This document shows positions 26,924 through 35,463 of a DNA stretch of 64,000 bases, piece by piece. The number at the start of each line of letters is the position of its first letter. Positions within the stretch are counted from its first letter, which is position 1. The notes under the pieces are model-generated. The model saw only the letters and a program-made list of their open reading frames with translations. It was not told the origin of the DNA and searched no databases. A program made the position numbers and the translations under genes. The DNA is taken from the NCBI RefSeq assembly GCF_900109605.1, contig NZ_FOAM01000019.1, forward strand, positions 49,825 to 113,824. The letters are read 5' to 3'. The stretch is from Xaviernesmea oryzae (GTDB lineage: Bacteria > Pseudomonadota > Alphaproteobacteria > Rhizobiales > Rhizobiaceae).

Positions 26924-27073
26924 CGTCGCCAGCATGTTGAATGGATATCCGGCGTGCCGCTGTAACGCACGTATGATGCGAAGTTGCCTGCCATGCAGCG
27001 GTGTAGTGGCCCGCCGATCTTGGGCGTTTTCGAAATGCCCGAGCATGCTTTGCATCAGATCTCAGCTGATTGA

Positions 27074-27430
27074 GAAGCCACTCTGGCAATTAAGAACCTG
27101 ATCGCGATTTCGACGCAGGAGGTCCAGGGCGGCGTGCAACTGGTCCAGGGTACTGGGGATGCCCTCAACGCGATCTCCCAGCATGTCGTGACCATCAACA
27201 AGCATATGGTCACGATCTCGACGTCTTAACAAGAACAGTCCACCGGCATTGCAGAGGTGAACGCTGCCGTCAATCAGATGGACCAGGTGACCCAACAGAA
27301 CGCAGCAATGGTCGAGCAAGCCACGGCCACCAGCGCCACCCTGTCGAGTGAAGCAAACCGATTGTCGGAGCTCATCAGCCAATTCGACCTCGGACTTCAG
27401 CATGCCAATCGGCAGAAGGTCGCAGCCTGA
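27074..27430 (+). pseudogene. C-terminal relic of a chemoreceptor
   Basis: Reads EVQGGVQLVQGTGDALNAIS, then HVVTINKHMVTISTS, an in-frame TAA at 27227-27229, then [20 protein letters not shown] with NAAMVEQATATSATLSSE, ending at TGA 27428. This is the last third of a methyl-accepting chemotaxis signalling domain. It lacks the sensor, membrane and hairpin-tip regions and any start. Its orientation is opposite to the other two receptors in the window. Confidence 0.88.
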
Positions 27431-27471
27431 AACTTGGCCCTCGGGGCACCCAAGTACATCAAACCTGTCCA

Positions 27472-27864
27472 TCAACGGTCTTCTAGAGGCGCCAGGAGAC
27501 CGCGGACGGCGCGAACCAGTTTCGGCAAGTTGGTCGGCTTGCCAAGATTGAGGACGTCCGAAAAGACCGCATGCCGCGCCAGCTCCGCAGGGTCGCTGGC
27601 GCTCGCAAGCACCAGTGGGACAACGAGCGACTTCAGCAAAACGCCGACGGGTGTTGCTTTCTCGCCATGGAGTGTCACATCCAGAACGGCGGCATCTGGA
27701 CGCCGGGCGCGAATGAGATCAAGAGCGGACGTGACCGATGCAGCCGGCCCCTGAACCTCAAACCCGCCGTCAGATAAGGCCTTTTGCAGATCAAGGGCGA
27801 GAAACAGCTCGTCCTCGACAACGAGGACGAGTTTCTTGTCGGGTGGTGGCTGCGGAGCGTTCAT
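27472..27864 (-). CDS. Single-domain response regulator (receiver)
   Basis: Receiver of 130 aa with no output domain. Acidic pocket VLVVEDELFLALDLQKAL, phosphoacceptor Asp in PDAAVLDVTLHGEK, conserved Ser/Thr position in VLASASDPAEL, and Lys in NLGKPTNLP. It follows the HWE kinase gene (stop at 27886) by about 20 bp, forming a two-component pair. The ATG at 27864 is used; a TTG at 27879 is an alternative, and neither has a strong ribosome site. Confidence 0.9.
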   Translation of the reverse strand: MNAPQPPPDKKLVLVVEDELFLALDLQKALSDGGFEVQGPAASVTSALDLIRARRPDAAVLDVTLHGEKATPVGVLLKSLVVPLVLASASDPAELARHAVFSDVLNLGKPTNLPKLVRAVRGLLAPLEDR

Positions 27865-27885
27865 GCGGGCTCGTTTCAAACTGCA

Positions 27886-28863
27886 TCATAGCGGGAGGCG
27901 AAGCGTGACGACCAAACCATCCGGGCGATAGTCAAGTTCCACCGCTCCTCCCATGTGACGAGACGCACCTTCCAAGAGCTGCGTGCCATATCCCGTTTTC
28001 GATGGTGGTTGAACAGGTGGGCCACCGTGATCTGTCCAAGTCAGCACGATATGAGCGGGCTCCTGTGAGCCGTTCTCAACGCGCCAATGGACGGCAACAT
28101 GACCCTCCTGGACTGACAGTGCGCCATACTTCAGCGAGTTGGTCGCGAGTTCGTGAAACATCATGCTGAGCGTCACCACCCTGCTACTGTCGATCGTGAC
28201 AGCATCGCCATCGACCTTGACGCGGTCGACCTCTGTTTCGGAAACTGACTCGTGCAGGAGAAATGCCAGGTCGGTGGGTTCAGAGCTTGAAGCGATCTGC
28301 TGGGCGCGAAGCGTCGCCTCCAACTGCTCAAGAAATATGTCGCGGTAATCGCTTGCGGTCTGTCCTTCGACCTCTATGCGCATGGCAAGCGAGCGCACAA
28401 CGGCAAAGAGGTTCTTCATCCGGTGACGCGTTTCCGAAATCAGAAAGTCCTTTTCGGCGTCAGCCCGCTTCCTCTCCGTCACATCATCAAAAAGCACGAG
28501 GATGCTGGTGCTGTTGTCGTCCGGATGCACCAGTTTCCGGGCATCGACCAGAAAGGTTTTCTGCCCAATCTCCGGAAAGTCGTGCTGCACTTCAAAGCCA
28601 ATAATGGCAGCGGCTTTGGGAATGACGTCGCTCATCAGGCGGCGAAGGTCGCCTATGTCCCATTGTCCGTTGCCGACGTCGAAGAGACTATGCCCGACGA
28701 CCTCATCCCGATCGACTCTGAAGGTTTTAATGAACGAGTTGTTGGCAGCCGAAACGATCATCGCTTGGTCGACAACAACGATGGGCTGTGTCATCGTGTC
28801 GACGATACCCTGAGCTTGCACGTGACCCGCTCTTAGGAGGCGATAAAGGTCTTCAAGCATCAT
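27886..28863 (-). CDS. PAS-domain HWE-family histidine kinase
   Basis: Soluble kinase of 325 aa. A PAS domain (about 20-135; TQPIVVVDQAMIVSAANNSF, VLFDDVTERKRAD) precedes the HWE dimerisation region with the phosphoacceptor in SETRHRMKNLFAVVRSL. The ATP domain has the family's HELATNSLKYGALS and WTDHGGPPV (the usual W-x-E is W-T-D here) and GYGTQLLEGASRHMGG. The start is MMLEDLYRLL at 28863/28860, since the 32 extra residues of the longer frame lack a ribosome site. The receiver gene directly downstream is the presumed partner. HWE kinases are typical of rhizobia; the stimulus is unknown. Confidence 0.9.
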   Translation of the reverse strand: MMLEDLYRLLRAGHVQAQGIVDTMTQPIVVVDQAMIVSAANNSFIKTFRVDRDEVVGHSLFDVGNGQWDIGDLRRLMSDVIPKAAAIIGFEVQHDFPEIGQKTFLVDARKLVHPDDNSTSILVLFDDVTERKRADAEKDFLISETRHRMKNLFAVVRSLAMRIEVEGQTASDYRDIFLEQLEATLRAQQIASSSEPTDLAFLLHESVSETEVDRVKVDGDAVTIDSSRVVTLSMMFHELATNSLKYGALSVQEGHVAVHWRVENGSQEPAHIVLTWTDHGGPPVQPPSKTGYGTQLLEGASRHMGGAVELDYRPDGLVVTLRLPL

Positions 28864-28978
28864 ATCTGGCTCGCCTTGAAATATGCTCTTGATGGTGACG
28901 GGCTTCAAACGGCTTTGCACTTGCGCTCGTGAAAATAGCGGACTTAAAACGCTTGCCAAGATTGCGCGACGGCCGTCC

Positions 28979-29614
28979 TCAGCTCCCGTCAGGTAGCAGA
29001 ATTAGCCCATTATCCGGCAAAGGCCGCTGAAGCGCCTTGGCCTCGGCCCAGTTCGCCCGCATCCACACATCGACCTCTTCCGCCCTTGTGAGGATGACCG
29101 GCATGGCCTTCGGGTGGATCGGCTTGACCACCGCGTTTGGTTCGGTGGTCAGGAAGCCGAATAGCTGATGCTCTCCCTCGCGCGGGTTCTTCATGGATCC
29201 GCGCGTTCCTCGCCACTCGGTCCAGATGCCGGCGAAGAAGGCGAGGGGCTTGTCGTCGTTGATCGCGAACCAGCGCTTGCGCTTCTTAGGCTTGGTGTCC
29301 TCCCACTCGCAGAACGTCGTCCAAGGCACCACACAGCGGTTCTCCGGCCCGAGCCAGCGGCGCCAGTGTGGCGAGGTGACATTGCGAATGTTGGTGACGC
29401 CCGTGTCCGGCTTGTCGCCCAGGATCGAGGGCGGTGTCGGCATGCCCCAGGTCAGGCGGTCCCATGCCTCGCCCTCGGCCGTGCGGCGCAGAACAGGTGC
29501 CGGCCGGTCGGGATAGATGTCGATCAAGGGCTCAAGGTTGCCCAGCCGATCGAGCGCCTGGCGAAAGGCGCGCATGGCTTCTTGGTTGGTGCTGACATTG
29601 TAGAGATTGCACAT
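28979..29614 (-). CDS. SRAP-family abasic-site crosslink protein (YedK/HMCES-like)
   Basis: SOS-response-associated protein of 211 aa that covalently caps abasic sites in single-stranded DNA. The essential Cys is residue 2 after Met removal ([14 protein letters not shown]). The conserved Asn is in [15 protein letters not shown], the Glu in [14 protein letters not shown], and the His in [11 protein letters not shown], so the active site is complete. The start at 29614 is forced by the Cys2 requirement and has AGGAGG 5 bp upstream; the frame stays open to 29746 but that part is non-family. No LexA box was seen upstream. Confidence 0.95.
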   Translation of the reverse strand: MCNLYNVSTNQEAMRAFRQALDRLGNLEPLIDIYPDRPAPVLRRTAEGEAWDRLTWGMPTPPSILGDKPDTGVTNIRNVTSPHWRRWLGPENRCVVPWTTFCEWEDTKPKKRKRWFAINDDKPLAFFAGIWTEWRGTRGSMKNPREGEHQLFGFLTTEPNAVVKPIHPKAMPVILTRAEEVDVWMRANWAEAKALQRPLPDNGLILLPDGS

Positions 29615-29892
29615 CCGATCCTCCTGCCGCGGCCGTCCCTTGCGCATCGTCTCATGGGTATCAGCGTGAATCGAGAGCAGGATCTTGCGGTCGCGACGTT
29701 CATCGTAGGCCACCGCTTCCGGGCAGCGGCCCTTCGTCTGCACCAAGCCTGAGTTGAAGCTGACCGGCCGTTAAATTACGGAAATTTAGATTAAATATCT
29801 ATTGTCTTGCGCAATACTAATCTACATTAAGAGTGCCTGATAAACTTAAGTAGCAGTTTGCGGTGAAGCTTGGCAGAGGAATCGGAGAGGTA

Positions 29893-30081
29893 ATGTCGAC
29901 TGATAGGTTCGCTCTTGAGAATGCCGCGCATCTGATCAAAGTCTCTAAATCATTGATTACGCTAGAACATGTCCACAAGTGCCCGTCTGACGAGGTGTCA
30001 CAGTTGCTGTCGGTACTTGAAAAGGCATCAGCTCAAATCGAGTCGCTCCGTCAGCGCTTGGAGAGCGAGAGACGAAACTGA
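29893..30081 (+). CDS. Small hypothetical protein (62 aa)
   Basis: Begins MSTDRFALENAAHLIKVSKS and ends in a heptad-like helix LLSVLEKASAQIESLRQRLE, suggesting a coiled coil and oligomerisation. GGAG lies 5 bp before the ATG; a GTG at 29863 is open but less well placed. No family recognised. It precedes the winged-helix regulator at 30223 by about 140 bp. Confidence 0.65.
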   Translation: MSTDRFALENAAHLIKVSKSLITLEHVHKCPSDEVSQLLSVLEKASAQIESLRQRLESERRN

Positions 30082-30204
30082 CCCTTCTGCGCCTATCGGG
30101 TCACGAGATTGCCCAGCAAGCTATTGAACAACAGGTTGATTGGTCGTGTTTCGGGCGGCAAAGAAGCACGCTGTGGTGGGTTGAAGCCCCGGCCGACGAA
30201 TGAG

Positions 30205-30219
30205 ATAAGCTAAGCTTAT
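30205..30219. promoter_or_regulatory. Perfect 7-1-7 palindrome before the winged-helix gene
   Basis: ATAAGCT-A-AGCTTAT at 30205-30219, 3 bp before the ATG of the regulator at 30223. Position and symmetry suggest an operator for autorepression by the encoded ArsR-like protein; binding is inferred. Confidence 0.6.
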
Positions 30220-30222
30220 TAT

Positions 30223-30558
30223 ATGTTCGTGAGTTGCGATATGACGTTGGATTTTGCCGCCAGGCCCGATATCGTCAAGCTTCTGAAGCTCCTCAGCCGT
30301 CCGAACGGGCCAATGATTGTCAGACTTTTAGATGGCAAGCACACCGTCAATGAAATATCTAAACGGGCGCAAATTACGCAAAGCTACACAAGCCAAATTC
30401 TGACAGAGCTTGCACTGCATGGTGTCTTGGATGTGAGAGAGAACGGAAACGTCCGCTATTATAAGTTGACAGGCGTTCACCGTCGCTGCGTTGAAGCGAT
30501 CATCGCTATCATGGTGGAATATGCTCAGTCTCTTCGGGCATCTCCTGATGTGGATTAA
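30223..30558 (+). CDS. ArsR/MarR-like winged-helix regulator
   Basis: DNA-binding protein of up to 111 aa. The winged helix is visible as DIVKLLKLLSRPNGPMIVRL, then VNEISKRAQITQSYTSQILT with ELALHGVLDVRENGNVRYYK forming the recognition helix and wing. There is no obvious metal-binding Cys pair of the ArsR type, so the signal is not a simple ELCVC metal site. ATG 30223 or ATG 30241 could be the start; neither has a strong ribosome site and a palindrome abuts the first. No clear target gene follows. Confidence 0.8.
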   Translation: MFVSCDMTLDFAARPDIVKLLKLLSRPNGPMIVRLLDGKHTVNEISKRAQITQSYTSQILTELALHGVLDVRENGNVRYYKLTGVHRRCVEAIIAIMVEYAQSLRASPDVD

Positions 30559-30872
30559 CCGCTCAGACCTTACGTCCTTCCCAGACCAGGCGCCTGACGG
30601 TATCCTTCATCCTCCTCGCTCAAGTGCTGGTCCAGCCATCGCAGGCGGTGTGCCGTTCCACCTGATAGAGTTTGATTGTTGTCATCTCTTCTCCTTCGGG
30701 CCTGGGTTGCTCATGCAACCTTGCCTATCTGGGAGAGCGTCACGGCGTCAAATGCACAGGATCGCGCATCACGACGCACGGCATCTCATCTCTTCAATGG
30801 CGCGCCTCGGTAGCCAGGGTTCTCGCCATGAAGGGTTGTCGTCGCGTCCTATGGTTGCTGCGAGACCCGCCC
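30559..30872. other. Intergenic region, no recognised gene
   Basis: About 310 bp between the winged-helix gene and the chemoreceptor pseudogene. Overlapping plus-strand frames have no ribosome site or motif. Nothing identified. Confidence 0.4.
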
Positions 30873-32810
30873 TTAGAAGTCCTGCCAACTTGCCGCAGCG
30901 GTGGAATGGCCCAAGCTTATCGAGCTTGCAACCTTGGTCAACATCCGTCTTGCCGGGGAGGCGACAGCACGATGCCTTGGCTTGGCCAGCTCTACCCTTT
31001 GCGAGCCGTCGGTATCGCCCGCGCCGGTTCTGAAGGCCGACATAATCTCCTTCAGACGTAAAACTTCCTTCGCGAGCGACGCGCTGGCCGCGGTCGACTC
31101 TTCGACCATTGCCGCATTCTGCTGTGTCACCTGGTCCATCTGATTGACGGCCGTATTGACCTCGGACAGCCCGGCGGCCTGCTCCTTCGCCGATGTCGAG
31201 ATGGCGTCGAGCTGTTTGTTGATGGTCGCGACCTGCCGCTCGATCACTTCGAGTGCTTGGCCCGTTTCCTGAACCAGCCTGACCCCGGTACTGACCTCAC
31301 CGGCGGAATTGTCGATCAGCGCCTTGATCTCCTTTGCAGCCTGGGCAGAACGCTGCGCCAATTCACGAACTTCCTGCGCAACGACCGCAAACCCCTTGCC
31401 GGCCTCGCCTGCGCGCGCGGCTTCGACGCCAGCGTTGAGCGCAAGGAGATTGGTCTGGAAGGCAATCTGATCGATGACGCCGATGATGCTCGAGATTTGA
31501 TTGGACGAGGTCTCGATCCGCCGCATCGCCGCGACAGCATCCGAAACGACAACGCCACACTTCTTCGCAGACGCATTGGCTTCCAACGCGACATGCCGGG
31601 CTTCCTCCGTGCGTTTGGAGGAGTTGGCGACATTCGTGGTGATCTGGTCGAGGGCTGCCGCTGTTTCCTCGAGCGAAGCAGCCTGCTGTTCCGTGCGCTT
31701 CGACAGATCTTCCGCGCTTTGGCTGATTTCCCGCGCACCGCTGTCGATCGTCGATGTCGCGGTGGCAACAGATCGCAGGCTCTTCGACATCTGGTCAACA
31801 GCAGCGTTGAAGTCTTATCGCAATGCCTCGAAATCGCTGGCGAAGGGCTCGCTCTACCGGAATGTCAGATCGCCGTTCGACAAGTGCCTCAGACCTTCGG
31901 CAAGCCCTGAGGTCGCCTGAGAGATCTCCAGGGTTCGCTGGTGGTCCAGCTGCGCCACGCGCACCCGTTCAGCCTCGCTCATAGAGCGAGCAGACGCCGC
32001 CTCTTCTTCCAGACCACGCGCGCGCAAGCCATTGTCCTTGAACACCTGCACAGCCTTTGCCATCAGACCGATTTCGTCACGCCGCTCCGTGCCGCCGACA
32101 GGGATGGTAAGGTTGCCGTCGGCGAGCACGTTCATCGTGGCAGAGATCTGCTGAATAGGCCGCACCAACCAGGTGCGAACCGCCACGAACCCGCCGATCA
32201 GGACGGAGACCAGACCGACGAAAACGGCAACCAGAGTTGTGGTGATCGTGCTTGTTGCCTGGGCAGAGACATCATTATCGATCTTATCGGTCGCTTCGAC
32301 GATCTGCGCGACCATTGCCGTGAGCCGGGGCGAAAGGGCAGCGAAGGCAGGCTGGCAGCTCTGCAAGAACATGTCCTGGGATGCCGTGACGGCCTTGGCC
32401 TCCGTCGCTGCCTGACCCGCAGCGATCGTCGGCGCGCATAGCTTGGAAATGATGTCGAGACCTTGGCCCTTGAGCTCAGAGATGTCCGAGCGCTGCGGCA
32501 TGGCGGCAATCGCCTTGTCCATAAACTTGGAAAAGCTCTCTGTCGCCTCCTTCAGCTCGTTTTCCGCCCGTGCGTTCAGTTCATCGGAGCGTGACATTAA
32601 GAGGTCGCCGATGGCGGCACGCGCGCCCTGAAGGAAGCGGTTTGCGCGCGCAAGATTCAACGCGGCGGTGGTCTCATGATCCATGAGATCGCTGTACCGC
32701 CCGTCAATATTCGAGATCTGATGCGTTGAGTAGAGGGCAACGCCTAACGAAAACACGCCAAAGCAGGCCATGATCGTCAGAAATTTTCCAATGATGGATA
32801 TGTGCTTTAA
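30873..32810 (-). pseudogene. Methyl-accepting chemotaxis protein with two nonsense codons and a lost start
   Basis: A full-length chemoreceptor frame with inactivating changes. In order: N-terminal membrane helix (SIIGKFLTIMACFGVFSLGV), a four-helix sensor region with RANRFLQGARAAIGDLLMSR, a second helix (TLVAVFVGLVSVLIGGFVAV), HAMP (VLADGNLTIPVGGTERRDEI), and signalling domain with [24 protein letters not shown] at 31854-31856 (after GDLTFR) and a TAA near 31815 (after FEALR) interrupt the same frame, with no frameshift. At 32808-32810, five bases after a perfect GGAGG, stands TTA where TTG would be a start, so the start codon may also be lost; ATG 32771 would remove much of the first helix. 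A recent pseudogene, judging by the otherwise perfect reading. Confidence 0.88.
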
Positions 32811-33031
32811 TGTCGCCTCCGAACAACTTGCTGATCGTCGATCTCGGGCGAAATCACTTGCCGCTTCGGCAACTGTTGGCAGAGCCGGAGACGCAAGCCA
32901 GACGGCAATTCTGCGTATCGATCGACGCGTCGTTCAACGGTCAATTTGTCACGTTCAATTTTAGCAACCGTTAATATCACATCAAGAGAGCTACCAGCCG
33001 GTAGTGCGGTCTTTAGTAACGCTTCCACCTA

Positions 33032-33880
33032 GGCCCTGTTGACAAAGTGGATTCCCAAATCATCGGAAGCATGATTCAAGACTGCTTTTTGGGAGGCAGC
33101 TTTGGCTCGTGGCGACCTTACGGATATGGAGTGGCGGATCATTGAGGGTCTGTTACCCACCGAACGCGGTAGGAAATCCCGGCCCTCGCACGACAATCGA
33201 CGATACCTGAACGGTATGCTGCATGTTCTTCGGGTTGGCTGCCCCTGGCGCGATATGCATGAGCGCTACGGAAAGTGGAACTCGGTCTATGTGCGCTTCC
33301 GCCGGTGGGCTGAACAAGGAGTTTGGGACGCTCTGCTTGAGACCCTCGTTGAACTGGGGCTGACGGATGACTGGCAGCACATGATCGACAGCACCACGGT
33401 TCGCGGCCATTCGCAGGCTGCGGGCGCTAAAGGGGGACTTATCAGGAGGCTTTTGGTCGATCACGCGGCGGCTTTACGACGAAAATCCACGCCCGAGCAG
33501 ACGGTCAGGGACGCCCTCTTGGCTTCGTCCTGACGGGCGGAGAGGCTTCGCACTACAACGCCGTTCCGGACCTGCTGGCGATACCTGTCGGCAAGCCGAG
33601 ACTGTTCCTCGCCGACAAAGGATATGACGGTGATTTCCTGCGCGAGGAACTCCTGATCCATGGGATCAGGCCAGTCATTCCGCCGAAGGCCAACCGGAAG
33701 AACCCGCCTGCCTGCGACTTCCGGGCATACAAGGATCGAAACCGCATTGAGCGGATGTTCAACCGCCTCAAGCAGTTCCGTCGCGTTGCGACCCGATACG
33801 ACAAGACCCGAAAATCCTTCTCAGCATTCCTCGCCCTGGCTGCCGCAAAAATATGGCTGCCATACTTTGTCAACAGAACC
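33032..33880 (+). mobile_element. IS5-family, IS427-group insertion sequence (apparently intact)
   Basis: An 849-bp element. Left end GGCCCTGTTGACAAAGT (33032-33048); the right end read on the other strand is GGTTCTGTTGACAAAGT (33864-33880), matching at 15 of 17 positions. The dinucleotide TA lies directly outside both ends (33030-33031 and 33881-33882), consistent with a short target duplication. One transposase is encoded by two frames joined by a -1 shift. Nothing else is damaged. Confidence 0.88.
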
Positions 33881-33883
33881 TAA
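33102..33883 (+). CDS. IS427-group DDE transposase (OrfAB by -1 frameshift)
   Basis: The first frame begins MARGDLTDMEWRIIEGLLPT, with a helix-turn-helix-like region and the first catalytic Asp in HMIDSTTVRGHSQAAGAKGG. At AAAGGGGG (33429-33436) a -1 shift joins the second frame: TYQEAFGRSRGGFTTKIHAR, then LADKGYDGDFLREELL (second Asp) and DRNRIERMFNRLKQFR (the Glu). Without the shift, translation ends at 33531-33533. The fused product ends at TAA 33881-33883, whose TA comes from the target site, so the stop is supplied by the insertion junction. All three catalytic residues are present. Confidence 0.85.
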
Positions 33884-34146
33884 CCCGACGGGGGGCCGCT
33901 TATCCAAAAGATTGACGAACAGTGCCTTAAAAGCGCCCTCAATCCCGCTCGCTAGTCTGATGGGATTATTGATCGGGCAAGAACACCGTTCGGACCGCCG
34001 CGCGTTGGGCCGACCTCCCTTTAGCAAAAGCAAGTCGCTGGCTACGGTCTGGCCCGATTGGAAGGCGCCAGACCGACCTTGCGACGCATCGACCGTGTGT
34101 CCTGCAGCTAGGCTCCAGCCAGTTCATGTCACAGGTAAAATATTTC

Positions 34147-34177
34147 TTGACCTAAACTATAGTTGAGGTCCTATGAC
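34147..34177 (+). promoter_or_regulatory. SoxR-type promoter of the RND pump operon
   Basis: The 18-bp SoxR box CCTAAACTATAGTTGAGG (34151-34168) is nearly symmetric and sits between a -35 TTGACC (34147-34152) and a -10 TATGAC (34172-34177) separated by 19 bp, the over-long spacer typical of MerR-family activation. Transcription would begin near 34184, upstream of the pump start at 34256. The rest of 33884-34255 has no recognised gene. Confidence 0.85.
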
Positions 34178-34255
34178 CCTATCCGGGCCGCTCAGATGGG
34201 CACCCCTCCGCGCCTCAATGAGCCGCGAAAGCCAAACGACAACCCGGATCATCCC

Positions 34256-35452
34256 ATGCACTCGTTCCGCTTCGTCCCGATCGTCCTTGTACCGCTGTCG
34301 CTTATCCTTGCCTCCTGCGACCGGGCGGATGGGGGCGCGCCGGCGGCCTATCCTGCGCCCACGGTTAAAGCCGTTGTGATTGCGGCGGCCGATGTCCCTG
34401 TTGAGCAGGACTATCCGGGCCGAATAGTGGCGACCAGACTGGCGGAAGTGCGTGCTCGCGTCACAGGCATCGTTCTCGCGCGCGAATTCACTGAAGGCGC
34501 AGATGTCAAAGCAGGGGACGTGCTTTTCCACATCGATCCGGCGAGGTTTCAGGCAGCCGCGGACGCTGCGCGAGCGCAGCTTGCTAGGGCGGAGGCTGCC
34601 TTGGATCTGGCCAAGCAGCAAGAGGTCCGGGCTGGTGATCTTCTGAAGAAAAAGGTGGCGAGCAAGGATCAATATGACACCGCCCTAGCAAGCCGCAGAC
34701 AGGCGGAGGCCGAAGTCGGCGTCGCGCGCGCCAATCTCCAGACGGCGGATCTCGATCTGAGCTATGCGACCGTACGCGCGCCAATCGCAGGACGGATCGA
34801 TGCCGCGTTGGTCACAGAAGGCGCCTTTGTCCGTCAGGAGGATGGCACTCAGATGGCCATCGTGCGCGAACTCAGTTCCGTCTATGTCGACTTTACCGCG
34901 CCGCTTGAAGATGTGTTGGACATCCAGCGCGTTGCGGATGTCGAGCCGTCTGGAAAAGCCGGACGCAACATGGCGGTCCAGCTGATCGGCAGGGACGGCG
35001 AGGTTTATGATCAGCCCGGTCATCTCTTGTTCTCCGCCGCCGTCGTCAACGAAACCACCGGGCAGGTCTCGTTGCGGGCCGAATTCGCAAATCCGCAGGG
35101 CCGGCTTTTGCCCGGCGCTTATGTCCGCGTGAAACTGCGGCAGAAGACGGTTCAGCAAGCACTGCTTGTTCCCCAGCGTGCCGTGCAGTGGGACACGCTC
35201 GGGCAGGCCCATGTGATGATCGTCAAGGATGGGAAAGCAGTAGTGCAGCCCATCGTAACAAACCTTGCAATCGAGAATCGCTGGCTGGTGACGAACGGAT
35301 TGAAGCCGGGCGATCAGGTCATCGTCGATGGTGCCGAGAAAACCATGCCCGGTGGTCCGGTGACGGCCGAGCTAATCAAGGATGAGAGCGGCCCGGACGC
35401 GGCGCTCGAAACTGGCTGCGCCGCATCATGCGCGAAGCAGGCCAAGCTGTAG
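34256..35452 (+). CDS. RND efflux periplasmic adaptor (membrane fusion) lipoprotein
   Basis: Adaptor of 398 aa linking the inner-membrane RND pump to an outer-membrane channel. The signal sequence MHSFRFVPIVLVPLSLILAS ends at lipobox Cys21. Then come the barrel-sandwich hybrid (VRARVTGIVLAREFTEGADV, YATVRAPIAGRIDAALVTEG), an alpha-hairpin rich in Ala and Gln (RFQAAADAARAQLARAEAAL), and beta-barrel/membrane-proximal domains (LLPGAYVRVKLRQKT, GLKPGDQVIVDGAEK). The start at 34256 is downstream of the predicted transcription start; the longer frame to 34163 would begin inside the SoxR box. An unusual Cys pair (CAASC) lies at the C-terminus. First gene of a SoxR-box operon. Confidence 0.93.
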   Translation: MHSFRFVPIVLVPLSLILASCDRADGGAPAAYPAPTVKAVVIAAADVPVEQDYPGRIVATRLAEVRARVTGIVLAREFTEGADVKAGDVLFHIDPARFQAAADAARAQLARAEAALDLAKQQEVRAGDLLKKKVASKDQYDTALASRRQAEAEVGVARANLQTADLDLSYATVRAPIAGRIDAALVTEGAFVRQEDGTQMAIVRELSSVYVDFTAPLEDVLDIQRVADVEPSGKAGRNMAVQLIGRDGEVYDQPGHLLFSAAVVNETTGQVSLRAEFANPQGRLLPGAYVRVKLRQKTVQQALLVPQRAVQWDTLGQAHVMIVKDGKAVVQPIVTNLAIENRWLVTNGLKPGDQVIVDGAEKTMPGGPVTAELIKDESGPDAALETGCAASCAKQAKL

Positions 35453-35463
35453 GAGGCATCACG

